A DNA stretch of 55,316 nucleotides from a bacterium (GCA_023667365.1 JAMPAG010000010.1:1-55316), one strand, 5' to 3'; positions 43,353 through 55,192 are shown, numbered from the stretch's first letter. Numbers and translations are program-made. Notes: generated by a model from the sequence alone, not told the origin.

Positions 43353-45587
43353 ATGTTTGGGAGTGAATTAAGAAAGATTTTTACCGGAAAATTCATATTG
43401 GTGCTGCTGTCGCTCTGTGTTCTGAACGTACTGTTGATCTATTATAACGAGGTGAAAGGGACACCCTATCACGGGGAAGGCGGCTATAAGGAAACGTGGG
43501 AGCAGATAGAAAAGGAACTGCAGACAGCGGATATTCTGGCGGTGTACGAGCGGAATAAGCAGGAAGCGCAGGAAAATCTGTTCGGCGGATATATCAAAGA
43601 GGCCGCTGTAAAAAGGCAGATAACAGGCGAATTAGAGGGGATCATCGGCTATGCGGATTATCTTCGCAATATGCGGGAGAACGCGGAGCTGACCGGAAGC
43701 ATTTCCCTGTTTCGGGATCAGGAAAGCGGTTATTCGGTCAGAAACAGGGAAAAGACGATCCGGGCGTATAAGAAAATGGAGTCCGTGGCAGTACAGCCCG
43801 CCCCTTCTCTTGGCATAGAGCTGTTTGCTTCATCGGCACTCACGGATTTTCTGGCGCTTATTCTGATTCTTTATACCGTGTTCTCCATTTGGATCAAAGA
43901 TCAGGAAGAGGGAATGCAGAATCTTCTGCGTTCGTGCTTTCGGGGAAGAAGAAGCCTTGCGGCAGTGAAAGCGGCGGCGGGTGTTTTTGTCTGTCTTTTG
44001 ATCGAGCTGCTTTTGTACGGCGGGACTTTTTTGCTTTCATGGAAATTGTATGGGCTGGGTGATCTTACGAGATTTCTGCCCTCCGTATTTTTGTTCCGGC
44101 AGACGGCGTGGCCTGTCAGGGTATGGGAGTTTCTGATTCTCTTTTTTGTCGTGAAACTGTTGGCATATAGTGTGTGTATGCTTCTTTTTGGTCTTTTTGC
44201 GGGAAAAGTACATACTTCTATCGCCACGATTCTGGTATCGGGAATGGTGATCGGCGGAAGTTTCTTTGCCTATAAACAGATTTCAGGAGATTCCTGCGCG
44301 GGTGTGTTCAAATATCTGCTGCCCTATGGTCTTTTACAGACGCAGGATGTGTTCCGGATTTATCGTAATCTGAATCTGTTCGGGTATCCGATAAATCTTG
44401 CGGCGGCGTATGGAGTCATTTTGGTTTCAGGTATCGCGGTTCTTCTTTTTTTCCAGTTAAAAGAAGCAAAACCGAAAAAAGAAAGGCTGCGGATGCGTCG
44501 GGTGTCCGTCTCGAAAGAGGAGCATCCGGCGAAGCGGCATCGCATCAGACGGGGACTTGATCGGTTGGACGAGTGCGGCGGCGTTCTGTTTAATGAAGTC
44601 AGAAAAATATGGATCGACAGAAAAGTGCTTCTGATTCTTGTGGTATTAGGGCTCTTACAGGGATATTTCTATCAGGGACAGACCGTTCGTTATTATAGTT
44701 ATACGGAATATTGCTACAAGCAGTATCTGGATGTTCTTTCGGGAGAACTGACGCCGGAAAAGGAATGGTATATCGAGCAGGAAAAGGTACGGTTTGAGGA
44801 ACTTTTTAGCGGGCAGGTTCAGAACGGGACGGCATCGGATCTGGAACGGCAGATGCAGGCATATGAGGCGTTTTGCCGTGTGTTGGATTATAAGGATTAT
44901 ATAAGGGAACATCATTTGAACGATATGGTGTATGAGCCGGCCTATGAAGAGCTGACGGCAGGAGCCGGGAACAGAACGGATGCATTTCTTGCTTTTGAAA
45001 TGATGGCGTTTATGATCCTGTGTGCGACACAGATTTACGGTCCGGACGACCAGCTTCAAATGAGCAGACTGTGCCGCATGACATGGCGGGGCAGAAAGCG
45101 GGCGGAGCTCGTGCGGGCAGGAATCAGTGCGTGCATCGGCGGAGCGATCCTGTGCCTTTCCTATCTGCCGTTTTTGGAAAATGTGGTGCAGACATATCAG
45201 ATTCCGGCGGAGGCGTTTTCCTATCCGGCCGGATGTGTAAGAGCGTTGAGTCAATATGGGAACCACATGACGATTGGCGGCTATCTGCTTCTTTTGTCAT
45301 TCCTGCGGTTTGTGTTTTTGAATTTTGGGGGACTGATTGTCTGCGTCCTCTCCGAGAAACTGCACAGCGTTATGAATACCGTGATGCTCAGTTTTGTATT
45401 GTTGGCGCTGCCGTTCGGGATTTTAATGTTATCGGAAAATGCCGCGCCGTTTCTGGTGCTCTATAGTCCCATGCTTGGAAATTATCTGATGAAGCTGCCG
45501 GTGATTGCGTCTATTGCGATCCCCATTTTTATTCTGATCGGGATCGCGGGAATCCTTTATCGAAGGATTTCTGGGCGAAGATCGTGA
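43353..45587 (+). CDS. ABC-2-like permease, two-half fusion
   Basis: 744 residues. The first half begins FGSELRKIFTGKFILVLLSL, has a large extracellular part (about 28-150) and about six membrane helices. The second half repeats the plan from about residue 408: LFNEVRKIWIDRKVLLILVV, another extracellular part (QTVRYYSYTEYCYKQY) and about six helices. So two ABC-2-type half permeases appear joined in one chain. The transported molecule is unknown. AAAGGAG precedes ATG 43353 and a strong terminator follows at 45597. Confidence 0.8.
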   Translation: MFGSELRKIFTGKFILVLLSLCVLNVLLIYYNEVKGTPYHGEGGYKETWEQIEKELQTADILAVYERNKQEAQENLFGGYIKEAAVKRQITGELEGIIGYADYLRNMRENAELTGSISLFRDQESGYSVRNREKTIRAYKKMESVAVQPAPSLGIELFASSALTDFLALILILYTVFSIWIKDQEEGMQNLLRSCFRGRRSLAAVKAAAGVFVCLLIELLLYGGTFLLSWKLYGLGDLTRFLPSVFLFRQTAWPVRVWEFLILFFVVKLLAYSVCMLLFGLFAGKVHTSIATILVSGMVIGGSFFAYKQISGDSCAGVFKYLLPYGLLQTQDVFRIYRNLNLFGYPINLAAAYGVILVSGIAVLLFFQLKEAKPKKERLRMRRVSVSKEEHPAKRHRIRRGLDRLDECGGVLFNEVRKIWIDRKVLLILVVLGLLQGYFYQGQTVRYYSYTEYCYKQYLDVLSGELTPEKEWYIEQEKVRFEELFSGQVQNGTASDLERQMQAYEAFCRVLDYKDYIREHHLNDMVYEPAYEELTAGAGNRTDAFLAFEMMAFMILCATQIYGPDDQLQMSRLCRMTWRGRKRAELVRAGISACIGGAILCLSYLPFLENVVQTYQIPAEAFSYPAGCVRALSQYGNHMTIGGYLLLLSFLRFVFLNFGGLIVCVLSEKLHSVMNTVMLSFVLLALPFGILMLSENAAPFLVLYSPMLGNYLMKLPVIASIAIPIFILIGIAGILYRRISGRRS

Positions 45588-45596
45588 ACATTCCTG

Positions 45597-45625
45597 CACC
45601 CCGCTTTTCTGCGGGGTGTTTTCTT
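45597..45625 (+). terminator. Rho-independent terminator of the ABC operon
   Basis: CACCCCGC and GCGGGGTG pair perfectly around TTTTCT, followed by TTTTCTTTT. Confidence 0.9.
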
Positions 45626-45639
45626 TTGGAAATCTATGG

Positions 45640-45645
45640 TATAAT
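45640..45645 (+). promoter_or_regulatory. -10 box before the deoC leader element
   Basis: TATAAT preceded by ATGG. No good -35 box is visible 17 bases upstream. It overlaps the region after the ABC terminator and would start RNA at about 45652, at the base of the folded element. Confidence 0.5.
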
Positions 45646-45655
45646 GTCCGCAAAG

Positions 45656-45814
45656 GGCAGAGTCAAGTGTCCGAAGAAGCAGATGCCGAGCCTGCTCGGG
45701 CAGATGTTTCTTTGGATATTTGACGAGCGAAGCGAACCCGAAAAATCAAAGATTTTTCGGGTCTCTGCCAGAGAATTGCAGCAATCATGGTATCATGTCT
45801 GACGGCATGATACC
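45656..45814 (+). ncRNA. Branched, RNA-like structured element in the deoC leader
   Basis: The 303 bases between the permease and deoC hold no gene but several nested stems. GGCAGAG (45656-45662) pairs with CTCTGCC (45763-45769) and encloses two arms. One arm is CCGAAGAA/TTCTTTGG (45671-45678 with 45708-45715) topped by CCGAGC/GCTCGG. The other is a perfect 12-bp ACCCGAAAAATC/GATTTTTCGGGT (45736-45762). A further stem GGTATCATG/CATGATACC lies at 45789-45814. No T-run follows. It may be a structured leader or a small RNA; I do not recognise a known family. Confidence 0.45.
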
Positions 45815-45889
45815 GCACCGGAGCGGCATACAGCATAGACCTGAAAATTCAATTGAATAAAAGAAAATAAATGAAGAAAGGGCATGGTT

Positions 45890-46537
45890 ATGAAAATGGA
45901 TCCCAAATTATTTGATCATACGCTGTTAAAGGCGGATGCGACAAAAGAACAGATCATTCAGGTGTGTAGGGAAGCGCGGCAGTACGGCTTTGCGTCCGTC
46001 TGCGTGAACAGTTATTATACGGCGCTCGTGGCAAAAGAATTATGCGGCACGGACGTAAAGGTCTGCACCGTGGTTGGCTTTCCGCTCGGACAGATGAGTA
46101 CGCGCGCGAAATGCGCGGAGGCGGAAATCGCCGTGGAAGACGGCGCGCAGGAAATTGATATGGTCATCAATGTCGGCGCATTAAAAGAGCATGACGACGA
46201 GACGGTATGTGCAGATATTGCATCGGTCAAAAAAGCATGCGCCAGGAAAGCGCTCTTAAAAGTCATCATTGAGACTTGTCTGTTAAGCGAGGAAGAAAAG
46301 GTGCGCGCCTGCGAGCTGGCGGTGAAAGCGGGAGCGGATTTTGTCAAGACGTCCACCGGATTTTCGACGGGCGGCGCGACGGCGCAGGATGTGGCGCTCA
46401 TGAGAAAAACGGTGGGGGCGGGAATCGGCGTGAAAGCGTCGGGCGGCATCCGCGACTCTAAGACAGCGCAGGAGATGCTTGACGCGGGAGCGGGCAGACT
46501 CGGCACGAGCGCAACGATCGCGATTGTGGAAGGATAG
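45890..46537 (+). CDS. deoC: Deoxyribose-phosphate aldolase
   Basis: A 215-residue class I aldolase that splits deoxyribose 5-phosphate to glyceraldehyde 3-phosphate and acetaldehyde in nucleoside breakdown. Key residues are D90 ([11 protein letters not shown]), the Schiff-base Lys in FVKTSTGF (K153) and the second Lys in VKASGGIRD (K182). ATG 45890 has AAAGGG upstream at 7 bases; ATG 45884 and 45896 are alternatives. The final codons IVEG-stop are part of a 67-base unit repeated twice more downstream (46523-46711). Confidence 0.95.
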   Translation: MKMDPKLFDHTLLKADATKEQIIQVCREARQYGFASVCVNSYYTALVAKELCGTDVKVCTVVGFPLGQMSTRAKCAEAEIAVEDGAQEIDMVINVGALKEHDDETVCADIASVKKACARKALLKVIIETCLLSEEEKVRACELAVKAGADFVKTSTGFSTGGATAQDVALMRKTVGAGIGVKASGGIRDSKTAQEMLDAGAGRLGTSATIAIVEG

Positions 46538-46711
46538 CAACAGCGTGCGCCGGCATTGCGCTATCGGGGAGTGAATATGCGGCGATGTAATCGTGGAAGG
46601 ATAGCAACAGCGTGCGCCGGCATTGCGCTGTCAGGAATGGATGGCGCGACGGTCGCGATTGTGGAAGGATAACAGCCGCGTGTACCGGCATCCTGCTGTT
46701 AGGAAATGGAT
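46523..46711 (+). repeat. Three tandem 67-68 bp repeats starting in the deoC stop region
   Basis: Units begin at 46523, 46590 and 46658, each starting AT[T/C]GTGGAAGGATA. Units 1 and 2 share CAGCGTGCGCCGGCATTGCGCT; unit 3 is more diverged. The last copy also carries CGATTGTGGAAGG with the same stretch of deoC coding before it. So the end of deoC was copied at least twice. No gene lies in the 199 bases before 46736. Confidence 0.85.
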
Positions 46712-46735
46712 GTGCACGGAACGGAGGAAAAGAGC

Positions 46736-47059
46736 ATGGTGCCGATATTGGCGAGACAGGCGGTGGTTATTAAATGTCTGGCGGGAAACGGAATCATCAT
46801 CAGCAATTATGAATGCGCCTACGGGATCGGACTGCTCTATCGCCTGTCCGGCATTTCTGCGCCCGAGTGGGGAGAGGAAACGGTGCAAGCGTTTCTTGCG
46901 GCGGCATTGTCCGAGCATGAAAGCGTATCGTTCACGGAGGCGCCTGCGCAGCGGCTCCTTGCCATGCTGCGCGCCTATAAGCCGGACGGGACGCGGGACG
47001 GACAGATAGACGAACTTTACCGCATGGGAGTCACGGAGCAGGAGCCGTGGAAAAAATAA
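46736..47059 (+). CDS. Hypothetical protein
   Basis: 107 residues, family not recognised. It begins MVPILARQAVVIKCLAGNG and has a mixed helix/strand pattern without membrane segments. ATG 46736 is 8 bases after GGAGG (46723-46727), which fits better than ATG 46706 within the tandem repeat. Its 3' end overlaps the methyltransferase gene by 13 bases, so the two are probably translated together. Function unknown. Confidence 0.6.
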   Translation: MVPILARQAVVIKCLAGNGIIISNYECAYGIGLLYRLSGISAPEWGEETVQAFLAAALSEHESVSFTEAPAQRLLAMLRAYKPDGTRDGQIDELYRMGVTEQEPWKK

Positions 47060-48618
47060 GTATGATGAGAAAAACAAAGAAAACGAGTCAGGTGGACATA
47101 TCCCCAATTCCGCTCCCGCCTGCGTTCCTAAAACGGATGCAGGACATGCTTGGCGGGGAATTTCCGGCGTTTCTGGAAAGCTATGAAAAGGAAAGCGCCT
47201 ACGGTCTGCGTTATAATCCGCTGAAAGCGGAGCGCGCGGCGTTTATGCAGGCGGCGGGGGCGTTTCTGCTGGAAGCGGTTCCGTGGGCAAAGGAAGGGTA
47301 TACCTGTGAAAAGGAGCTCCGTCCGGGCAAACATGCGCTCCACGAGGCGGGGGCATACTATATTCAGGAGCCGAGCGCGATGTCGGCGGCGGAGGCGCTT
47401 GACGCACAGCCGGGAGAACGTATTTTGGATCTGTGCGCGGCGCCGGGCGGAAAAACGACGCAGATCGCAGGAAAAATGAACGGGAAGGGGCTTCTTGTCT
47501 CGAATGAGATCGTTCCTTCACGCGCCAGGATTTTGTCGCAGAATGTGGAGCGTTTCGGCATCCGCAACTGTGTGGTGCTTCAGGAAGAACCGGCGCGGCT
47601 CGCGGAATCCTTTCCGCACTTTTTTCATCGAATCTTAGTGGACGCACCCTGCTCCGGAGAGGGAATGTTCCGAAAGGATGAGAACGCCCGCGCGGAATGG
47701 AGTGAGGAGCGTGTCAGACAGTGTGCCGAACGTCAGCTTGCGATTTTGGAAAGCGCCGACCGGATGTTACTGCCGGGCGGTCTGCTGTTGTACTCGACCT
47801 GCACATTTGCGCCGATGGAAAATGAAGGCGTGATCGTGCGTTTCCTGCGGGCGCATCCGGATTATGAACTGGCGCAGATTCCTTTTTATGAGGGAATGGA
47901 ACGCGGGCGTCCCGAATGGGCGGCTTTGTATGGCGGCGTGCCGGATTTTTCCGCGCAGGAAAATAAAAGGATGCAGGTCGAACGGTGCCTGCGCTTGTTT
48001 CCTCACCGGCTGACGGGGGAAGGTCATTTTGTGGCGGGACTCATAAAACGGCGGTGGGAAGCGCAGGAGCCTGTGCGGACGGGCGCGGCGGAAGTCGTTT
48101 CTATAGGGTATGCGGGCGCGGCTTTCGCGAGAACTGCGGATGCAGCGCGCGATAACCGAATGCCATCCGAAGCGGACGAGCCTTATCTGCATGTGCAGCA
48201 GACGAAAAGGAAAGACATTCTCGCATTGTGGGAGCAGTTTGCGCAGGAGACGCTTACACGCGTGCCGGATGGCATTTTTGTTACATTTGGAGAACAGCTG
48301 TACCTAGTGCCGTCCGAAATGCGGGAACTAAAAAATCTGAAAGTGGAGCGTGCGGGACTGCATCTCGGGGAATATAAAAAGAACCGCTTTGAACCGGCTC
48401 ATGCACTGGCGCGCGCGCTTAGCGCGCAGGACGCAGTGCGCACGCAGGCGCTCTCGCTTGAGGAGGCGGAGCGCTATCTGCGGGGAGAAGTCATAGCGGC
48501 GAAGGAGGAGCTGTACGGCTGGGTACCGCTGACCTATGAAGGCTATGCGCTCGGCTGGGGAAAGGCGGGCGGCGTGCAGATCAAAAATCATTATCCGAAA
48601 GGACTAAGGCAGGCGTGA
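47047..48618 (+). CDS. RsmF-like 16S rRNA m5C methyltransferase
   Basis: A 523-residue SAM-dependent RNA cytosine-5 methyltransferase of the NOL1/NOP2/Sun family, with a C-terminal RsmF-type extension. Motifs: GAYYIQEPSAMSAAEAL, LDLCAAPGGKTTQIA (SAM loop), VDAPCSGEGMFRKDE (with a Cys) and YSTCTFAPMENEGVI (catalytic Cys). The C-terminal part (about 380-523) resembles the PUA-like domain of RsmF/YebU. GTG 47047 is 8 bases after GGAG; ATG 47062 has no site. It would modify 16S rRNA. Confidence 0.9.
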   Translation: MEKISMMRKTKKTSQVDISPIPLPPAFLKRMQDMLGGEFPAFLESYEKESAYGLRYNPLKAERAAFMQAAGAFLLEAVPWAKEGYTCEKELRPGKHALHEAGAYYIQEPSAMSAAEALDAQPGERILDLCAAPGGKTTQIAGKMNGKGLLVSNEIVPSRARILSQNVERFGIRNCVVLQEEPARLAESFPHFFHRILVDAPCSGEGMFRKDENARAEWSEERVRQCAERQLAILESADRMLLPGGLLLYSTCTFAPMENEGVIVRFLRAHPDYELAQIPFYEGMERGRPEWAALYGGVPDFSAQENKRMQVERCLRLFPHRLTGEGHFVAGLIKRRWEAQEPVRTGAAEVVSIGYAGAAFARTADAARDNRMPSEADEPYLHVQQTKRKDILALWEQFAQETLTRVPDGIFVTFGEQLYLVPSEMRELKNLKVERAGLHLGEYKKNRFEPAHALARALSAQDAVRTQALSLEEAERYLRGEVIAAKEELYGWVPLTYEGYALGWGKAGGVQIKNHYPKGLRQA

Positions 48619-48657
48619 TACACGATTTTTTTGAAGTGTTGGCAGAGGAGAATTGTA

Positions 48658-51554
<2,897 letters not shown>

Positions 51555-51596
51555 TATGATAATGTTTTGAGATAAGAGGAAAGGCAGGCGGCGATC

Positions 51597-52502
51597 ATGC
51601 CGATTAAGACACAGAGTAAACTACCGGCAAAAGAAATTCTGGAAAACGAAAATATCTTTGTCATGGATGAAAACAGGGCGCTCCATCAGGACATCCGGCC
51701 GCTGCAGGTGGGCATCCTGAATCTGATGCCCTTAAAAGAGGACACGGAACTGCAGCTTCTGCGCGCGTTTTCGAATACGCCTTTACAGGTGGACGTTACG
51801 TTTGTCAATGTGCGCACGCATATTGCACAGAATACGCCGCAGAGTCATCTGAACCAGTTTTATACGACGTTTGACAAGATCGAGGAGCGGAATTTCGACG
51901 GATTCATCATTACCGGCGCGCCGGTGGAGCAGATGGAATACGAGGAAGTGGATTATTGGAAAGAACTCTGCCATATCATGGACTGGACGACGACCCATGC
52001 CACGAGTACGCTGCATATCTGCTGGGGCGCGCAGGCGGGACTCTATCATCATTACGGAATTCAAAAGCACCTGCTTGACAAGAAGCTGTTCGGCATTTAT
52101 CCGCATCGCGTGATGAATCGGAAAATTCCGCTCGTCAGAGGCTTTGACGATATTTTTATGGCGCCGCATTCCAGACATACGCAGATCCATGAGGGAGACG
52201 TCAGGAAATGCAGCGAGCTGACCATCCTTGCGGAGTCCGACGAGGCGGGTATTTATCTGTTGATGGCAAAGCAGGGGGCGCAGATCTTTGTGATGGGGCA
52301 TCCCGAATACGACCGCGTGACGCTCGATAAAGAATACCGCCGCGATTTAGAGCGGGGGCTGCCGATCTCGATGCCAAAGAATTACTATCCGCAGGATGAT
52401 CCGTCGTTAAAGCCGAATCTGCAATGGCGGGCGCACTGTAATATTCTTTACAGCAACTGGCTCAATTATTACGTCTATCAGCAGACGCCGTATGAGTGGT
52501 AG
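51597..52502 (+). CDS. metA: Homoserine O-acetyltransferase (MetA family)
   Basis: A 301-residue MetA, the first committed step of methionine synthesis from homoserine. The catalytic Cys is C142 (HICWGAQAGLYHHYG), and the His in MGHPEYDR fits the known active site. Residue 111 is Glu (TGAPVEQMEY); in studied members Glu here goes with acetyl-CoA and Gly with succinyl-CoA, so acetyl transfer is expected. ATG 51597 has AAGGCAGGCGG upstream. It stands between ligA and an EAL gene, with no visible SAM riboswitch. Confidence 0.93.
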   Translation: MPIKTQSKLPAKEILENENIFVMDENRALHQDIRPLQVGILNLMPLKEDTELQLLRAFSNTPLQVDVTFVNVRTHIAQNTPQSHLNQFYTTFDKIEERNFDGFIITGAPVEQMEYEEVDYWKELCHIMDWTTTHATSTLHICWGAQAGLYHHYGIQKHLLDKKLFGIYPHRVMNRKIPLVRGFDDIFMAPHSRHTQIHEGDVRKCSELTILAESDEAGIYLLMAKQGAQIFVMGHPEYDRVTLDKEYRRDLERGLPISMPKNYYPQDDPSLKPNLQWRAHCNILYSNWLNYYVYQQTPYEW

Positions 52503-52524
52503 TCGTGATTAAGGAGAGATACGA

Positions 52525-54810
52525 ATGATAGAAGGATTTGTGGTAGTCTGTCTTTTGCTGGCGGCGGCGCTGATGATCGGAATCGTGCTGCTCGGAAAAG
52601 TGAAAAATGTGGTCATGCCATCCATCCGCTTTCTGTTTGCGGCGGCGATTATAACGATTGTCGGTTATGTGGTAGCGGTCACATCTCCCAACCAGGGACT
52701 CGCGACGCTGGCGCACGGTCTTTATTTTGCGTTTACGGACTGGCTTGTGATCGCACTGATGTTATATGCGGAGAAATATACTGAGATCGCGCCGAAAAGC
52801 CCTGTTTTCAGAATTGTCATTTATGCGGCGGCGTCATTGGACACGGTATCCATGATCGTCAACACGTTTACTCATCATATTTTTACGGCGGAGCGCGCAG
52901 AGCTTTTCGGGGGTGAATCGTTTTATGCGGTTGCGGATAAGCACCTGATGTACCGCGTGCATCTGGCGATCGTGTATACGCTTGTCGTGATCGTCATGGC
53001 GATCCTGATCATGAAAGTAAAGCGGACATTAAAATTATATCGCAGAAAATATCGCATGATATTATATTCCTTCGTGTGCGTGCTGGCGGTCAATATCGGA
53101 TACCGCTTTACGGATTTTTCTTTGGATGTCTCTGTGATTGTGTACAGTGTTCTGGCAATTGCCATCTGTTATTTTTCCCTGTTTTATGTTCCTAAAAGTA
53201 TTGTAGTACGCCTGTTATCTTTTGTTGTGAGAGATATGGACGGCAGTATCATGTGCTTTGACCTAGAGGGAAAATGCGTTTATGCCAACCATATGGCGTA
53301 CCATCTGCTGCAGACGGAGGAAAAAGACGGGCGCGTTGAGATGGAGAAGTTTTTTGATGAGTGGCTCGCGGGAAGACAGGTCGAGGCACTTGAGGACCGG
53401 ACATGGAATGAAGAGCGTCTGATCGACGGGGAAGTCCGTTATTTTGAGTCGCAGTTTAAGCGCCTGTTGGATGAGGGGCAGAATTATATCGGTTGTTATT
53501 TTTCCATGCAGGACAGAACGGAAGAACTGCGAAAGATCGAATATGAGCGTTACCGTGCGACGCATGACGAACTGACCGGAATTTATAATAAGACCGGATT
53601 TTATGAAAAAGTCAGGGAAAAATTGAATCAGGAGCCGGATCGCAGACGTTATATGATCTGTTCCGACATTAAGGATTTCAAGCTGGTGAACAGTCTGTTC
53701 GGGCTGGAACAGGGCGACCGCATCTTAAAGCGGATCGCGGAAATTCTGCGCAAAGAAGCGCTGGAGGGAAGCGTTTACGGGCGCCTGAGCGCGGACCGCT
53801 TCGCGATCTGTGTTTACGAGGAGAATTTCAGGGAGTGGGTATTTAACGATTACATAAAGGAACTGGCAACGATGATGCCGAGCGCGGTTTACCGGATGCA
53901 CATTCATGTAGGGGTCTATCCGATCACGGATCCGGAGCTGGAAGTCAGCGTCATGTGCGACAGGGCGCATCTTGCCGTGCAGATGGTAAAAGATGATTAT
54001 CAGAAGGTCGTTGTTTATTACGATGATGCGTTGAGCGATACGATGCAGCATGAGAGAAAGCTGATCGGAGAGTTTGACGCGGCAGTCAGCGGAGGGCAGT
54101 TCACGATCTTTGTCCAGCCGCAGATCGCAAGGACGGGCGAGCTTCTCGGCGGGGAGGCGCTGGTTCGGTGGAATCATCCGCAGAGGGGGATGGTGCCGCC
54201 CGGCGAGTTTATACCGGTGTTCGAGCGGACGGGCTTTATCCATAAGCTTGACCGCTATGTGTGGGAACTTGCCTGTGCGCAGTTAAAGCGCTGGAAGGAG
54301 CAGGGCAGGGACGATCTGCATCTTTCCGTCAATATTTCCCCGAAGGATTTTTATAACGTAGACATTTATGAGACGTTTACGGGACTGGTGGAACAGTATG
54401 AGATCGATCCGAAGAATCTGAAATTAGAGATTACCGAGACGGCGATCATGGAGGGATTAAAGCAGCAGCTTTCCCTGTTGGAGCAGCTGCGGGCATACGG
54501 CTTTGCGATAGAGATCGACGACTTTGGAAGTGGGTATTCTTCTTTGAATACGCTGAAAGACATTGCGGTTGACGTGGTAAAGCTGGATATGGGCTTTTTG
54601 AGCGAGACGGAGCACAGCGACCGAAGCAGAACGATCATGAACGCCATGATCTCCATGTCCAAGCAGCTGGGGCTTTCCGTTGTCGCAGAGGGAGTTGAGA
54701 CAGAGGAGCAGGTGGCGTATCTGACAAACGCGGGATGCGATATTTTCCAGGGCTATTATTTCTCAAAACCGATCAGGATCAGTGAGTTTGAGGAAAAGTA
54801 CGGTATATAA
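52525..54810 (+). CDS. Membrane GGDEF(degenerate)-EAL cyclic-di-GMP phosphodiesterase
   Basis: 761 residues. The N-terminal half has about seven membrane helices (1-230), then a PAS-like segment (about 235-335, SIMCFDLEGKCVYANHM). The GGDEF domain (about 345-490) has DELTGIYNKTGFYEK, but its catalytic motif reads SADRF where GGDEF is needed (about 421-425), so it should not make cyclic di-GMP. The EAL domain (about 505-755) looks intact: GGEALVRW, VNISPKDF, LEITETAIME, IDDFGSGYSSL, VVAEGVETEEQ and FQGYYFSKP. So it is probably a membrane phosphodiesterase controlled by the outer helices and PAS part. AAGGAGAG precedes ATG 52525. Confidence 0.92.
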   Translation: MIEGFVVVCLLLAAALMIGIVLLGKVKNVVMPSIRFLFAAAIITIVGYVVAVTSPNQGLATLAHGLYFAFTDWLVIALMLYAEKYTEIAPKSPVFRIVIYAAASLDTVSMIVNTFTHHIFTAERAELFGGESFYAVADKHLMYRVHLAIVYTLVVIVMAILIMKVKRTLKLYRRKYRMILYSFVCVLAVNIGYRFTDFSLDVSVIVYSVLAIAICYFSLFYVPKSIVVRLLSFVVRDMDGSIMCFDLEGKCVYANHMAYHLLQTEEKDGRVEMEKFFDEWLAGRQVEALEDRTWNEERLIDGEVRYFESQFKRLLDEGQNYIGCYFSMQDRTEELRKIEYERYRATHDELTGIYNKTGFYEKVREKLNQEPDRRRYMICSDIKDFKLVNSLFGLEQGDRILKRIAEILRKEALEGSVYGRLSADRFAICVYEENFREWVFNDYIKELATMMPSAVYRMHIHVGVYPITDPELEVSVMCDRAHLAVQMVKDDYQKVVVYYDDALSDTMQHERKLIGEFDAAVSGGQFTIFVQPQIARTGELLGGEALVRWNHPQRGMVPPGEFIPVFERTGFIHKLDRYVWELACAQLKRWKEQGRDDLHLSVNISPKDFYNVDIYETFTGLVEQYEIDPKNLKLEITETAIMEGLKQQLSLLEQLRAYGFAIEIDDFGSGYSSLNTLKDIAVDVVKLDMGFLSETEHSDRSRTIMNAMISMSKQLGLSVVAEGVETEEQVAYLTNAGCDIFQGYYFSKPIRISEFEEKYGI

Positions 54811-54814
54811 AGAT

Positions 54815-54848
54815 AAAAAAGCATGTGTATCATAACACATGCTTTTTT
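54815..54848. terminator. Bidirectional terminator enclosing the repressor stop codon
   Basis: AAAAAAGCATGTGT pairs exactly with ACACATGCTTTTTT around ATCATA, giving A/T runs on both strands. The stop codon of the minus-strand repressor (54830-54832) lies in the loop, and its last codons are part of the stem. Confidence 0.9.
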
Positions 54849-55192
54849 AATGCCTCAAAGCTTTCTACACTGATGACATGTTCAATGCGGCAGGCGTCCT
54901 TAGTGGCGGTCTCCTCGGAAACACCGAGTTTACACAGCCAGGCAGAGATCATTTCATGGCGTTCATAGATCATTTCGGCAATCCTGCGTCCGGAGTCCGT
55001 CAGATAGATGAACCCGGCGTCCGTCACGGTAATATAGCGGTTGGTTCTTAGATTTTTCATCGCAATGCTGACACTGGATTTCTTAAAGCCAAGCTCGTTG
55101 GCAATGTCAACCGAACGTACAACGGGAAGCTTCTTACTTAAAATAAGAATGGTTTCCAGATAATTTTCTGCGGATTCATTTGTTACAAGCAT
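54830..55192 (-). CDS. DtxR/MntR-type metal-dependent repressor
   Basis: 120 residues on the minus strand. The N-terminal winged helix (about 1-65) has SAENYLETILILSKK, VVRSVDIANELGFKKSSVSIAMKNL (recognition helix) and a GFIYLTDSGRRIAEMI wing. The dimer domain (about 66-120) has YERHEMISAWLCKLGV and KDACRIEHVISVESFEAL, with the His and Glu residues that bind Mn or Fe in MntR/IdeR. It lacks the SH3-like third domain of DtxR, as in MntR. It probably represses metal-uptake genes outside the window. AAAGGAAG precedes the start at 55192. Confidence 0.87.
   Translation of the reverse strand: MLVTNESAENYLETILILSKKLPVVRSVDIANELGFKKSSVSIAMKNLRTNRYITVTDAGFIYLTDSGRRIAEMIYERHEMISAWLCKLGVSEETATKDACRIEHVISVESFEALKKHVL

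Noticed and set aside
45656..45770. SRP RNA gene
   Set aside because: A stretch near 45662-45683 faintly resembles the SRP domain IV loop, but the expected symmetric loop and GGAA tetraloop stem are absent.
45584..45802. 72-residue protein upstream of deoC
   Set aside because: The frame runs through a terminator, promoter and several stems and has no ribosome binding site.
51555..51597. SAM riboswitch before metA
   Set aside because: Only 42 bases separate ligA and metA and no stem pattern of a SAM riboswitch is seen.
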